A stretch of 64,000 nt of DNA from Gloeobacter violaceus PCC 7421 (GTDB lineage Bacteria; Cyanobacteriota; Cyanobacteriia; Gloeobacterales; Gloeobacteraceae). Position numbers and translations under genes: made by a program. Shown here in pieces: positions 17,165-27,405 of this stretch. Each line of letters starts with the position of its first letter. The stretch's first letter is position 1. The DNA is taken from the NCBI RefSeq assembly GCF_000011385.1, contig NC_005125.1, positions 2,914,001 to 2,978,000 on the forward strand, given 5' to 3'. The notes under the pieces were generated by a model. That model had not been told where the DNA came from, ran no database searches, and saw only the letters and a program-made list of their open reading frames with translations.

Positions 17165-20155
17165 ATGGAATTGCCGCCATTCCAGGAAACTCGCGTGCTC
17201 ACCGTCGATCCGATCGAATCCGAAACCCAGCGCATCGGCCAATCGCTGCTCGCTGCCCCCCAGCAGAGTCGTTTTTCATTTTTTGAGCGTTCTTTTTGGG
17301 ACGAGAAGCTGCTGGAGTGGGCGATGGCGGACGACGAGCTGCGCGTGCAGCTGTTTCGCTTTATCGACTGCCTGCCTGCCCTCAAGACCAATCGCGAGGT
17401 GGCTTCCCACCTGCAGGAGTACCTGGGGTCGGTGAAGCTGCCCGGGCCGCTGGCCAAGGCGCTCGATTTTGCCGACCCGGGTTCTCCGGCGGCGGCGGTG
17501 GCGACGTTGGGCTTGCGCCAGGGCATCAGCCAGATGGCCCGCCGCTTTATCTGCGGCGAGAATCTCAAAACCGCCGTCAAGACGATCGAGAAGTTGCGTT
17601 CTCAGAACATGGCCGTCTCGCTGGACTTGCTCGGTGAGGCGGTGGTCTCGGAGGCGGAAGCCGAGGTGTATCAGCGGCGCTACTTGGAGTTGCTGAGCGA
17701 TCTGCACGCCGCCCAATCGCGCTGGCCGGTGATCGACCAAATCGACCGGGCGGACGGACAATTGCTGCCCCGGGTGCATTTCGCCCTCAAACTCACCTCG
17801 CTCTACAGCCAGTTCGACGCTATCGACCCCGCCACTACAGGCCGCAACGTCAAGGCGCGCCTGCGGCCGATTTTGCGGAAGGCGCGGGAGTTGGGCGCCT
17901 TCGTGCACATCGACATGGAGCAATCCCAACACAAAGACCTGATCTTGCAGATTTTTAAAGAGGTCATGGTCGAAGCGGATTTTCGCGATTGGATCGACAC
18001 CGGTATCTGTCTGCAGGCGTACCTGCGCTCCGCCGAACTCGATGCGGCCAATGTCATCGCCTGGTCAAAAGAACGCGGCTATCCGGTCACTGTGCGCCTG
18101 GTCAAAGGTGCCTACTGGGACGGCGAAGTCATCCGCGCAGCCCAGCAGCGCTGGCCTGTGCCGGTCTTTACCCGCAAGGCCGATACCGACGCGCAGTACG
18201 AAAAAGTCCTGCACCTGCTGATGGAGAATCATCGGAGTGTGCACATCGCGGTGGGCAGCCACAACGCCCGCACGGTGGCTTTGGCGATTGCCCTGGCTCG
18301 CCGGAACCGGGTACCGCGCCGGGCCTTTGAAGTGCAGATGCTCTACGGGATGGCGGACCACCTCAAGGCGGGAGTGGCGCAGCAGGGAGAGCGATTGCGG
18401 GTGTACGCGCCCTACGGAGAGCTGTTGCCCGGGATGGCGTATCTGATTCGCCGGTTGTTGGAGAACACGGCGAACACGTCGTTTTTGCGCCAGAGTGTGC
18501 GTCCGGGCAGCGATGTGGTGCGGTTACTGGCCCCCCCCGCTGCGAGCGGCGAGGCGGCGCCGAGCCTGATGGGCAGCGAATTTGTCAATGCACCGGATCG
18601 AGATTTTGCGGTGGCGGCGGAGCGCGAGAAGCTGGCGGCTGGGCTGGCCGAGGTGCGCACCTGTTTTGGACAGACGTACTGGCCGGTGGTGGGAGGTAAA
18701 GCGCGCAGAGGTTTGCCCACGCTCTCGGTCCCCAACCCGGCTGAACCTGGGACCGTCCTGGGAGCGCTCGGTCTTGCCGACGCTGAATTGGCCGACGAAG
18801 CGGTCAAAGTTGCCCACACCGCCTGGCTTAGTTGGAGCAAAACCACCCCCGAAGCGCGCGCCCGACTGCTTGGGCGCCTCGCCGAACTGATGGAACAACA
18901 GCGTTCCGCCCTCACCGCCTGGATCGTCTACGAGACCGGCAAACCCTGGCGCGAATCCGACGCCGACGTCTCAGAAGCGATCGACTTCTGCCGCTACTAC
19001 GGCCGGCAAATCCTCAAGCTCACCGCCCAGGCCCAGCACCGCGACGTGCCGGGCGAAACCAACGGCTACCACTACCGCTCGCGGGGGGTGGCGGCGGTGA
19101 TCGCTCCGTGGAATTTTCCGCTCGCCATCCTCACCGGCATGACCACCGCGGCGCTTGCCACAGGCAATACCGTGATCATGAAACCGGCCGAGCAGTCATC
19201 GATTGTGGCCGCTCAACTGATGCGGCTGTGCGAGCAAGCCGGTTTTGCGGCCGGGGTGGTCAACTACCTGCCGGGCAGGGGCGAGGTGGTCGGAGCGAAG
19301 CTGGTGGCGCACCCGCAGGTGCATTTGATTGCTTTCACCGGTTCGCTTGCGGTCGGTCAGCGGATTTTGGCCGAGGCGAGCATGGTGCGTCCGGGTCAGC
19401 GCCACCTCAAGCGGGTGATTGCGGAGTTGGGAGGTAAGAACGCGATCATCGTCGACAGCGACGCGGATCTCGACCAGGCGGTCGTGGGGGTGGTGCAATC
19501 GGCGTTCGGCTACAGCGGCCAGAAGTGCTCGGCCTGTTCGCGGCTGATTGTGCTCGAAGGGATTTACGACGTCTTTATCGAACGGCTCGTCCAGGCCACC
19601 CGCTCGCTCATCGTGGGCAATCCCGCACAGCCCGCCACCTACACCGGCCCGGTGATTGCCCGCGACGCCTGCGAGCGCATCCGTGGCGTCATCGAAGATG
19701 CCAAGGGTCGCCATCGCCTGGTGTTGGAGGTAGATGTCTCTCACCTGGGCGAGGGGTACTTTATCGGGCCGACCATCTTCGCGGACGTCGATCCGCAATC
19801 GTCACTGGCCCAGGAAGAAATCTTCGGCCCGGTGCTCGCCGTCATCAAAGCCCGCGACTTCGAGCACGCCATCGAGATTGCCAACGGCACCAGCTTTGCT
19901 TTGACCGGCGGCCTCTTCTCGCGCAGCCCGAGGCACATTGCCGAAGCGCGCGAGCGCTTTGAAGTGGGCAATCTGTACATCAACCGCAAGATCACCGCAG
20001 CTTTGGTGGACCGGCAGCCCTTCGGGGGCTTCCGCCTTTCGGGCGTCGGCTCGAAGGCGGGGGGACCGGACTACCTGCTGCAATTTGTCGAGCCGGTGAC
20101 GGTGACGGAAAACATCCAGCGCCAGGGCTTCGCACCTCTGCCGGGCGAGCTGTAG
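17165..20155 (+). CDS. putA: Bifunctional proline dehydrogenase / pyrroline-5-carboxylate dehydrogenase
   Basis: PutA oxidises proline to glutamate in two steps, using FAD and then NAD. From ATG 17165 the product is 996 aa. The first half is the FAD barrel, with VRLVKGAYWDGEVIRA near 310. The second half (about 510-985) is an aldehyde dehydrogenase with IAPWNFPLAILTGM, the substrate loop FTGSLAVGQ and catalytic Cys788 in GQKCSACSRL. There is no N-terminal ribbon-helix-helix domain, so it is not a self-regulating repressor as in enteric bacteria. The extra 5' frame back to 16943 overlaps the psb30 terminator and is not coding. Confidence 0.93.
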   Translation: MELPPFQETRVLTVDPIESETQRIGQSLLAAPQQSRFSFFERSFWDEKLLEWAMADDELRVQLFRFIDCLPALKTNREVASHLQEYLGSVKLPGPLAKALDFADPGSPAAAVATLGLRQGISQMARRFICGENLKTAVKTIEKLRSQNMAVSLDLLGEAVVSEAEAEVYQRRYLELLSDLHAAQSRWPVIDQIDRADGQLLPRVHFALKLTSLYSQFDAIDPATTGRNVKARLRPILRKARELGAFVHIDMEQSQHKDLILQIFKEVMVEADFRDWIDTGICLQAYLRSAELDAANVIAWSKERGYPVTVRLVKGAYWDGEVIRAAQQRWPVPVFTRKADTDAQYEKVLHLLMENHRSVHIAVGSHNARTVALAIALARRNRVPRRAFEVQMLYGMADHLKAGVAQQGERLRVYAPYGELLPGMAYLIRRLLENTANTSFLRQSVRPGSDVVRLLAPPAASGEAAPSLMGSEFVNAPDRDFAVAAEREKLAAGLAEVRTCFGQTYWPVVGGKARRGLPTLSVPNPAEPGTVLGALGLADAELADEAVKVAHTAWLSWSKTTPEARARLLGRLAELMEQQRSALTAWIVYETGKPWRESDADVSEAIDFCRYYGRQILKLTAQAQHRDVPGETNGYHYRSRGVAAVIAPWNFPLAILTGMTTAALATGNTVIMKPAEQSSIVAAQLMRLCEQAGFAAGVVNYLPGRGEVVGAKLVAHPQVHLIAFTGSLAVGQRILAEASMVRPGQRHLKRVIAELGGKNAIIVDSDADLDQAVVGVVQSAFGYSGQKCSACSRLIVLEGIYDVFIERLVQATRSLIVGNPAQPATYTGPVIARDACERIRGVIEDAKGRHRLVLEVDVSHLGEGYFIGPTIFADVDPQSSLAQEEIFGPVLAVIKARDFEHAIEIANGTSFALTGGLFSRSPRHIAEARERFEVGNLYINRKITAALVDRQPFGGFRLSGVGSKAGGPDYLLQFVEPVTVTENIQRQGFAPLPGEL

Positions 20156-20247
20156 AGATGCAAGAAAAGTTCAGATACAGCCTTATGGGGATCGGATTCA
20201 AGGTGCCCCAAACTGTGCAAAGCGCCCAGTTGCAGGGCCAAGACGTA

Positions 20248-20628
20248 TCAGTTGACAAATATGCCAGGATGCTTTTCCCGGAAAAGTCTAGCGATTTTGA
20301 CGGCGATGTCCCTGTCCTCTGCTTCCATCAGGATATGGGTACTGATCACAGGTACCTCTTCAGGATTGTCGCTCATTAGTAACCACTTTTGCCTTTTGGT
20401 GACGCGGCCTCTGATTCTGTAGCTCTGTTCCTCGATTTTGAAATTGTCAATGACGATTGTGTCATCGGTGTGAAAGCCCGGATCTTCGTCCAGTTCGGCA
20501 AGAATCAGGCAAGAATATCCGTCATCTGTTGAATAGCCGAAGCCGAGCATGTGCTGAGCATTCTCAAAGGAAGAACTGCTCAGCCTCAAAGGAGAAACCA
20601 GGGAGATCTTGTATGTTTGTTTTGTCAC
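20248..20628 (-). CDS. Hypothetical protein, 126 aa
   Basis: This is a complete frame from ATG 20628, in DNA slightly richer in A+T than its neighbours. The product has plausible composition: an N-terminal beta-rich part (MTKQTYKISLVSPLRL), DTIVIDNFKIEEQSYRIRGR, and a C-terminal helix with AVKIARLFREKHPGIFVN. No signal peptide or membrane segment is present. I do not recognise a family. It sits alone after putA, on the opposite strand, with the next unknown gene about 200 bp upstream. Confidence 0.55.
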   Translation of the reverse strand: MTKQTYKISLVSPLRLSSSSFENAQHMLGFGYSTDDGYSCLILAELDEDPGFHTDDTIVIDNFKIEEQSYRIRGRVTKRQKWLLMSDNPEEVPVISTHILMEAEDRDIAVKIARLFREKHPGIFVN

Positions 20629-20825
20629 GATCGAATACCAGTATTGCTACTATTTTAATTCATATTTATTCGGATAAACATTAAGCCTGACTGCCGGTAT
20701 TCCAGCAAGCTTGATTGGTGCTGTCGTCAGCTGCAAGACCATGGCGGTCACTATCTTTGCACCCCGTTAGGATACAAGCGGGCTATGGAAAATCAGCCAG
20801 GGCAAATGGGAGATTCAGGCTACGC

Positions 20826-21134
20826 TCAGCGAGCTGAAATGGTGGCCTGCCACCGCTGGTAACGTCTGCAAAAGGTGGCTATTATGCCGGGTTGTATTTC
20901 TATTTCGTCAATTTTCAAGCCATTGAAATCGAGGGATTCATTTTGCGCCGACAAAACGGTGATGGAACACATCTCTCCTCGAACGTTGGAGACGACAAGC
21001 AAACTGCCGATCGGACAGTCGCCACTAGGCAGGGTGACCCTACCCGGCTTTGAGAGGTTGCTCACTCCATAAGTTGCCTGGCAGGAGGATAGTTCCTGGC
21101 CGTCGGGAGTTGTATCGTCTATGTGGTAATTCAC
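20826..21134 (-). CDS. Hypothetical protein, 102 aa
   Basis: The frame from ATG 21134 encodes a 102-aa acidic protein (MNYHIDDTTPDGQELSSCQA) with a beta-strand-like middle (GRVTLPSGDCPIGSLLVVSN) and a C-terminal FCRRYQRWQA. It has three or more Cys residues and no membrane segment. No family is recognised. Together with the 126-aa gene downstream it forms a small block of unknown genes between putA and the PP2C phosphatase. Confidence 0.5.
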   Translation of the reverse strand: MNYHIDDTTPDGQELSSCQATYGVSNLSKPGRVTLPSGDCPIGSLLVVSNVRGEMCSITVLSAQNESLDFNGLKIDEIEIQPGIIATFCRRYQRWQATISAR

Positions 21135-21255
21135 ATTTGCCTTGTTTTGTAGTGATCGAGTTTACGAGTATTCTGTCAAGAATTCTCGTATCTACCAGTG
21201 TAGTGCATGGCCTATCGTCCTCTGCACCGCGGTACCGATGCGATGGACACCCGGT

Positions 21256-23412
21256 CTATGGCGTGCTTGAAGTGTTGGGTGGGAGCAGAACCGGTTCGCT
21301 GCGCGTCGGTTGCACGGGCGGGGCGATTAGAGAGCGCTCCAGGATGGGCGGTTGGGGAGCAATCTTGTCAGCCACAGTCGTCGCTTCCGGTTGCGCACCG
21401 ACGGAAGCCTTGGGCAACACCAGACCGCCGGAATTGTTCTCCTCTTGGAGTTTGCGCGCCCGCCGCTTCTTGCGCGCGGACGCTTTGGTCTCCGGTTGCC
21501 CGTCGGCTTGCTCGACGATACCGGATTTTTTTGCATCGGGCGGGAGCCGGGTTTGCCCCTGCATTTGTTCAGGAACTCTAGTCTCGGGATTGGTTGCCGG
21601 AGGCGGTGGGGGCGTGGTGAGGCCCGGCTTTGCAGGTTTGGGAGCCGGGCCGCCGGTAGGCCGGGGAGCGGCGACGGCCGCAGCCTGCGTTTTGGCAGGA
21701 ACGCTCGCGGCAGGGAGTGTCGGTGGGGGCGTACTCGTCTCGGGTACGGGCACCGGGCGGACGGCGGAATTTTCCGTGGTGGAGGTGGGTGCTTCGCGGC
21801 GGACGGCGGGCTGGGGAAGCAACAGGTAGGCGCCTGCGGCCACCGCTATAATCCCTGCCACAGCAGCGATGGGAAGCCAGGGGTTGCGTCCGGTGGGCGG
21901 AGTGGGACGGGCAGCCGGAATCGAGCTGGCCGTGGCCGCCCTGGCCGCCGCGGCATCGACCACGGCGGCGGGGATCTGCTGGGTCTGCGGCCGGGGCCGC
22001 TGGGGAATGGTGGGCGGCGAATCGGCGGCGCGGGCAGCCCCCGGCATGTAGCGCAGAAGCACAAAAGTGATGTTGTCGTGCCCCAGTTCGCGCAGAGCCA
22101 GATCGATAAGGGCCGGGGCCGCCGGGGCCAGATCGCGATCGAGTAGCGGCCTGAGGGCGCTCTTCCAGGAGCGCTCCACCAGATCGCCGTCGCACAGGCC
22201 GTCGCTGCAGAGCAGCACCAGACACTCCTCAGGCAGGATAAAGCTCTGGACCATCGGTTGGAGTGTTCCTTCCGGCATCAAACCCAGGGCCTGGGTGAGG
22301 GTGCCGCCTGTAGGGATGAGGGCGGCGGCGGCGCTGGTGGTGCGGGCGCGGGAAATTTCTTTTTGGGTGAGGTCGTGATCGACAGTGATCTGCTGGCAGT
22401 GCTTGCGATTCACCAGATAGATGCGGCTGTCGCCCACGTGGGCGACATGCAGTAGTGCACCGTCCTGGTAGCAAGCCACCACCGTGGTGCCCATGCGGCC
22501 GGTGCCGTTGCGCCGCTGCTGTTGGTTGGTTTCCCAGAGCCGGGCGTTGGCTTTGCCGAGCGCCTCCGCCAGGCGGGAGCGGATCTCGCGGGGCGTCAAA
22601 CCCTGACCGGCCAGCGCACCCAGGTCTCTCTCGAGGCTCTCGGTGGCCATGCGGCTGGCCACCTCACCGCCCTCGTGGCCGCCCATGCCGTCGCAGACCA
22701 CCGCGTAGCGCCCGGCAGGATCGTGGGCAAAGCAATCTTCATTGTTCTTGCGGCGCCGACCGACATCGGTGGCGGCGCTCATCTGGGTCACCCGGCCGGT
22801 GGCCGTGAGGAGCGCCATCGATTCGAGCGCTTCGACGAGATCCGCCGCCCGGCTCACCTGGCCCGCCTCGACGGCACCGACGAGGGAGGCGAGCGGCGCG
22901 CTCAAGGGTGAGAGGGTACGCCAGCAAGCGGCCAGCTGCCGCAGGGTAGGGGCATCGGCGTCGGCCTTAAGGTAGAACAGCCGCATTTGCCAGCCCTGCA
23001 CCCCGATGTTGGCGGGCAACAGCAGCGACGAAGCCACCTTTTGCTCGACACACGGATCCCAGAGTTTGGCGATCTGTGAAAGCCAACCCAATTGCTGCAG
23101 AGCGCTTGCCTGCGGCCAGTGCTCGGCCAGATGGCCCCAGGGCACTCCGTCATCGTCGAGGGGTGCGTTGCTCAACAGCAGGCAGGGCTCCCCGGCACCT
23201 TCCAAAAAGGTAAACACCTCCGGTACCGCCCAGCGCCAGTCGTTGAGCCGCTGGTAAGGGCGGCCCGCGGCGGGCAGTTCCTCGCGGCTCGGATGCGGTT
23301 GGTGCGGCGAGAGATCTCGCACCACCGGCAGCAAACCGGCGGGAACCTGCTGGTAGCGCTCGGCCAGAGGCGTGGCCAGCTTCTGCGGGTTACCGATGGC
23401 GAGGTAGTACAT
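21256..23412 (-). CDS. PP2C-type Ser/Thr protein phosphatase with N-terminal domain and membrane anchor
   Basis: The 718-aa protein has three parts. Residues 1-210 are an extra domain with a LLLSNAPLDDDGVPWGHL segment that looks like a degenerate kinase C-lobe. Residues about 215-465 are a PP2C domain with metal-binding VVCDGMGGHEGGEV, THVGDSR-type AHVGDSRIYLVNR and CSDGLCDGD. The rest holds one membrane helix (LPIAAVAGIIAVAAGAYLLL) and a long Pro/Ala-rich extracytoplasmic tail. PP2C enzymes remove phosphate from Ser/Thr in a Mn/Mg-dependent manner, usually opposing Hanks-type kinases, none of which is nearby. It is divergent from trpB. Confidence 0.88.
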   Translation of the reverse strand: MYYLAIGNPQKLATPLAERYQQVPAGLLPVVRDLSPHQPHPSREELPAAGRPYQRLNDWRWAVPEVFTFLEGAGEPCLLLSNAPLDDDGVPWGHLAEHWPQASALQQLGWLSQIAKLWDPCVEQKVASSLLLPANIGVQGWQMRLFYLKADADAPTLRQLAACWRTLSPLSAPLASLVGAVEAGQVSRAADLVEALESMALLTATGRVTQMSAATDVGRRRKNNEDCFAHDPAGRYAVVCDGMGGHEGGEVASRMATESLERDLGALAGQGLTPREIRSRLAEALGKANARLWETNQQQRRNGTGRMGTTVVACYQDGALLHVAHVGDSRIYLVNRKHCQQITVDHDLTQKEISRARTTSAAAALIPTGGTLTQALGLMPEGTLQPMVQSFILPEECLVLLCSDGLCDGDLVERSWKSALRPLLDRDLAPAAPALIDLALRELGHDNITFVLLRYMPGAARAADSPPTIPQRPRPQTQQIPAAVVDAAAARAATASSIPAARPTPPTGRNPWLPIAAVAGIIAVAAGAYLLLPQPAVRREAPTSTTENSAVRPVPVPETSTPPPTLPAASVPAKTQAAAVAAPRPTGGPAPKPAKPGLTTPPPPPATNPETRVPEQMQGQTRLPPDAKKSGIVEQADGQPETKASARKKRRARKLQEENNSGGLVLPKASVGAQPEATTVADKIAPQPPILERSLIAPPVQPTRSEPVLLPPNTSSTP

Positions 23413-23568
23413 AAAGAGGCTCTCTGGGCACGGCTCGACAGCTATGTCCGGCAGCTAGGGATAGATACCGTCTTGCACTGCACATCCTAGTCGTCGCGGG
23501 CGGGCGGGTGCATGGGTCGGCAGTCTAAACTCTGCGATATTCTAAATGTGTCCTTTACAATACAGACC

Positions 23569-24792
<1,224 letters not shown>

Positions 24793-24915
24793 AATCGGCG
24801 AAAGTCCGGTGATTCTCTCTGCGGATGCGCAGTTAGGCGCCTGGTCTCGTTCTTCGGGTACAAGCAAACTGCAGCGAGCATCCTTAGGCTGATAGGGCAA
24901 CACGAGCGCGAGGCG

Positions 24916-26022
24916 GTGGTGACAAGGCAGCAGTGGGCCATGCTGGTGGTTGCGGGTGTGCTCGCCTGGGTGGCGTACCTGGTACTCGGCCCGTTTCTGC
25001 CGGCCATTGCCTGGGCGGCGATCCTGGCTCTGGTGAGCTGGCCGTTGTACCAGAAAGTTTACGAAATCCTCGACAAGCGCAGCATCTACGCCGCGCTCGC
25101 GATGACGCTGCTGGTGTCGCTGTCGGTGATCTTGCCGGTTGTGCTGATCGCCGCGAGTCTGGCCAGCGATGCCGTCGAGCTGTATCGGACCGTGCAGGCC
25201 GACGGCTCGATGAGTCTCGCGGCCCTCAAGGAGAGCTACGCCGCCCTCGGCCGGACCGTCGCCCGGGTGCCTGTGGTGGGCGGCCAACTGCAGAACTGGC
25301 TGCGCGAGGTCGATCTGGTGCAAGTTCAGCAGTGGTTGCGCTCCGGGGCCGGGCGCATTCTCACCTGGCTGGCGGGGTTCGGCCAGGCGATTAGCGGCGC
25401 TCTGGTAACCCTGGGCCTGACCATTTTCACGCTGTTTTTTCTATACCTGAGCGGTCTGGACCTGGTCCGTCAGACGCGAGAGGCGCTCGAAAAGCTTGGA
25501 GGCGAACCGCTCGTCTCGCTGCTCGATCCGCTCGGGGCGACCGTGCGGGCGGTGGTGCTCGGGCTGGTGCTCACCGGGGCAGCCCAGGGATTGCTCGCCG
25601 GGCTTGGGCTCTGGGTGGCGGGGATCGAAATTGCCCTGATCTTGGGGGTGCTCGCGGCGTTGTTGTCGATTTTGCAGATTCCCACCCCGGTGGTCTGGTT
25701 TCCCTGCGTTATCTGGCTGGCGGCGAATGGCCAAACCTGGCAGGCGGTCGCCCTGTTTCTCTGGGGTGCACTGGTGGTGGGCACCATCGACAACTTCCTT
25801 AAGCCGCTGTTTATCAGTCAGGGTACCGGTATCCCCATCTTGCTGGTGTTCTTTGGGGTCTTGGGCGGTCTGCTTGCCTTCGGCACCATCGGCATTGTCG
25901 TCGGACCGGTGAGTCTGGCGCTGCTGTTGGTACTCTGGCGGCGCTGGACCGCCCCGCCGGAAACCGTGCCGAACGCTGCCGGGCAGACGCCGCTGCCGAC
26001 GATCAAAGAAAAACAAACCTAG
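24916..26022 (+). CDS. AI-2E family transporter (PerM/YdiK type)
   Basis: The 368-aa protein starts at GTG 24916 (or GTG 24919). It has about eight hydrophobic segments, with paired helices at the N-terminus (MLVVAGVLAWVAYLVLGPFL) and the family's C-terminal signature: DNFLKPLFISQGTGIPILLV followed by GLLAFGTIGIVVGPV. The family includes antiporters and presumed exporters with varied substrates; the specificity here cannot be told. It ends tail to tail with the coiled-coil gene, the stop codons overlapping. Confidence 0.88.
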   Translation: MVTRQQWAMLVVAGVLAWVAYLVLGPFLPAIAWAAILALVSWPLYQKVYEILDKRSIYAALAMTLLVSLSVILPVVLIAASLASDAVELYRTVQADGSMSLAALKESYAALGRTVARVPVVGGQLQNWLREVDLVQVQQWLRSGAGRILTWLAGFGQAISGALVTLGLTIFTLFFLYLSGLDLVRQTREALEKLGGEPLVSLLDPLGATVRAVVLGLVLTGAAQGLLAGLGLWVAGIEIALILGVLAALLSILQIPTPVVWFPCVIWLAANGQTWQAVALFLWGALVVGTIDNFLKPLFISQGTGIPILLVFFGVLGGLLAFGTIGIVVGPVSLALLLVLWRRWTAPPETVPNAAGQTPLPTIKEKQT

Positions 26023-26459
26023 TCGGCACTTGGTTGATCGCCACCCACCGCCACCGCCGCTACCGGCTTGAGCAAAAAGGCCGGCAGACTCGGGTTGCCG
26101 CCGTAGCGGGTCGGCTGGCTTGCAGCGGCAGTGCGCTGCCGGCGCGCCAGGGCGAGTGCCTCCTCGGTAGCCTGCAGACGCTGTTCGAGCCGCGCCTCGC
26201 GCTCGCGCGCAAACTCGACTTGATGGCCAAGGGTACTCAACTGGTTGCGCAGTGACTGGATCTCCAGCTGCTGCATCTCCAGGAGCATCAGCTGCTTTTT
26301 GGCCAACTCCACTGCCCTGAGGGCCTGGGCGAGCTGGCTTCTAAGGTACTGTTCAGCAGCTGCCTGGGTATCGGCCTCGGCCTGCAGCTGGGCGATTTCT
26401 TGCTCAAGGGCCTCGATCTTTTGCTGTGACATGGCCGAATCGCGGGCTGGTGTTCCCAT
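26019..26459 (-). CDS. Coiled-coil protein of unknown function
   Basis: The 146-aa protein is mostly one heptad-rich helix (KIEALEQEIAQLQAEADTQA, then VEFAREREARLEQRLQA), with a short Pro/Ala-rich C-terminal tail. There is no signal peptide and no catalytic motif. ATG 26432 (MSQQKIEALE) is an alternative start. It is divergent from the MarR gene and overlaps the permease stop codon. A structural or scaffolding role is possible but unproven. Confidence 0.65.
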   Translation of the reverse strand: MGTPARDSAMSQQKIEALEQEIAQLQAEADTQAAAEQYLRSQLAQALRAVELAKKQLMLLEMQQLEIQSLRNQLSTLGHQVEFAREREARLEQRLQATEEALALARRQRTAAASQPTRYGGNPSLPAFLLKPVAAVAVGGDQPSAD

Positions 26460-26545
26460 AGTGCCTGTTTCGGTCGCTTTCTGCTAGAAAGTCCCCCATC
26501 CCGGTAGGATTGTTCCCAACAGAACGGGTAAGGAGAGTAGTCGCC

Positions 26546-27001
26546 ATGCCCCCCTCCTCCTCCAAGACGATTCGAGCGGCTCAGGAAAACTTCATGCCCA
26601 CCCTGCGCGAATTGGCCGGAGCCTACCAGGCATTTTCGAACTATTCGGCCCGGCACGTGCGCTCGGTGGGCCTCACGCCGCCCCAGTTCGATGTGATCAG
26701 CACCCTCGGCAACACCGACGGCATGAGCATGAACAAATTGGGAGAAAAGACGCTCATCACCAAGGGTACGCTCACGGGAATCATCGACCGGCTCGAAGAA
26801 AAAGGACTGGTCAAGCGCGCCGTTACCGAGGGTAATCGCCGCAGCTTTACCGTCGCCCTCACCCCCGAGGGCGAGCAACTGTTCGAGCAGATATTCCCGG
26901 CCCATGTCGCCCACCTCAAGGCGCGCTTTATGGGCCTGAGCGAAGCGCAACTCGACCAACTGTTTGTCGCCCTTAAAATGCTGCGTACATTGTTCGAGTG
27001 A
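26546..27001 (+). CDS. MarR family transcriptional regulator
   Basis: From ATG 26546 (AAGGAGAG 9 bases upstream) the product is 151 aa. It has the MarR winged-helix core: VGLTPPQFDVISTLGN, KTLITKGTLTGIIDRLEEKG as recognition helix and the wing RSFTVALTPEGEQLFE. Members bind palindromic operators as dimers and are released by phenolic or other ligands. The target is unknown; the divergent coiled-coil gene and the permease are candidates by position. Confidence 0.9.
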   Translation: MPPSSSKTIRAAQENFMPTLRELAGAYQAFSNYSARHVRSVGLTPPQFDVISTLGNTDGMSMNKLGEKTLITKGTLTGIIDRLEEKGLVKRAVTEGNRRSFTVALTPEGEQLFEQIFPAHVAHLKARFMGLSEAQLDQLFVALKMLRTLFE

Positions 27002-27005
27002 TGTA

Positions 27006-27356
27006 TCAGGTGTCAGCTGCCGGAAGGTCACAAACTTCCACAACGGCGTTGAGATTGAGCGGCCCGTAGAGGTGCGGAAATGTCTCGCCGCGGCCGTGGG
27101 CGTCTTCCTCACGCACAGCGGCAGTGAGTTTGCTGGGGTCGATGGTGAGCAGCATCAGAGCTGTCTGGCCTCGAAAGTAGCGCTCGCGGACCCCGGCCAA
27201 CTGCTCAGCCCGACAGCAGTGGATAAAGCCTTCGCTCTGCAGGCTTGGGGGACGGTAGACGCCTTCGCCCCGGGCCGCCTCCCACTGGGAGCGGCTGGTA
27301 ATGTGGAAGATGGGCTGTTCCGGCTGCACGGGTATCCCTGCTCCTACAGTCGGCAA
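27006..27356 (-). CDS. DUF952 family protein
   Basis: The 116-aa protein has the DUF952 pattern: IFHITSRSQWEAARGEGVYR, SLQSEGFIHCCRAEQLAGV, then LLTIDPSKL and FPHLYGPLNLNAVVEV. This is a small alpha/beta domain distantly related to ADP-ribosyl-binding or transferase folds; the biochemical role is not established. It lies convergent with the MarR gene (5 bp apart) and divergent from lepA. Confidence 0.85.
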   Translation of the reverse strand: MPTVGAGIPVQPEQPIFHITSRSQWEAARGEGVYRPPSLQSEGFIHCCRAEQLAGVRERYFRGQTALMLLTIDPSKLTAAVREEDAHGRGETFPHLYGPLNLNAVVEVCDLPAADT

Positions 27357-27405
27357 CAGAAGCTACGATTGAACCTGAGACGAATTTAAACTTTTGTGAC
27401 TTGCC

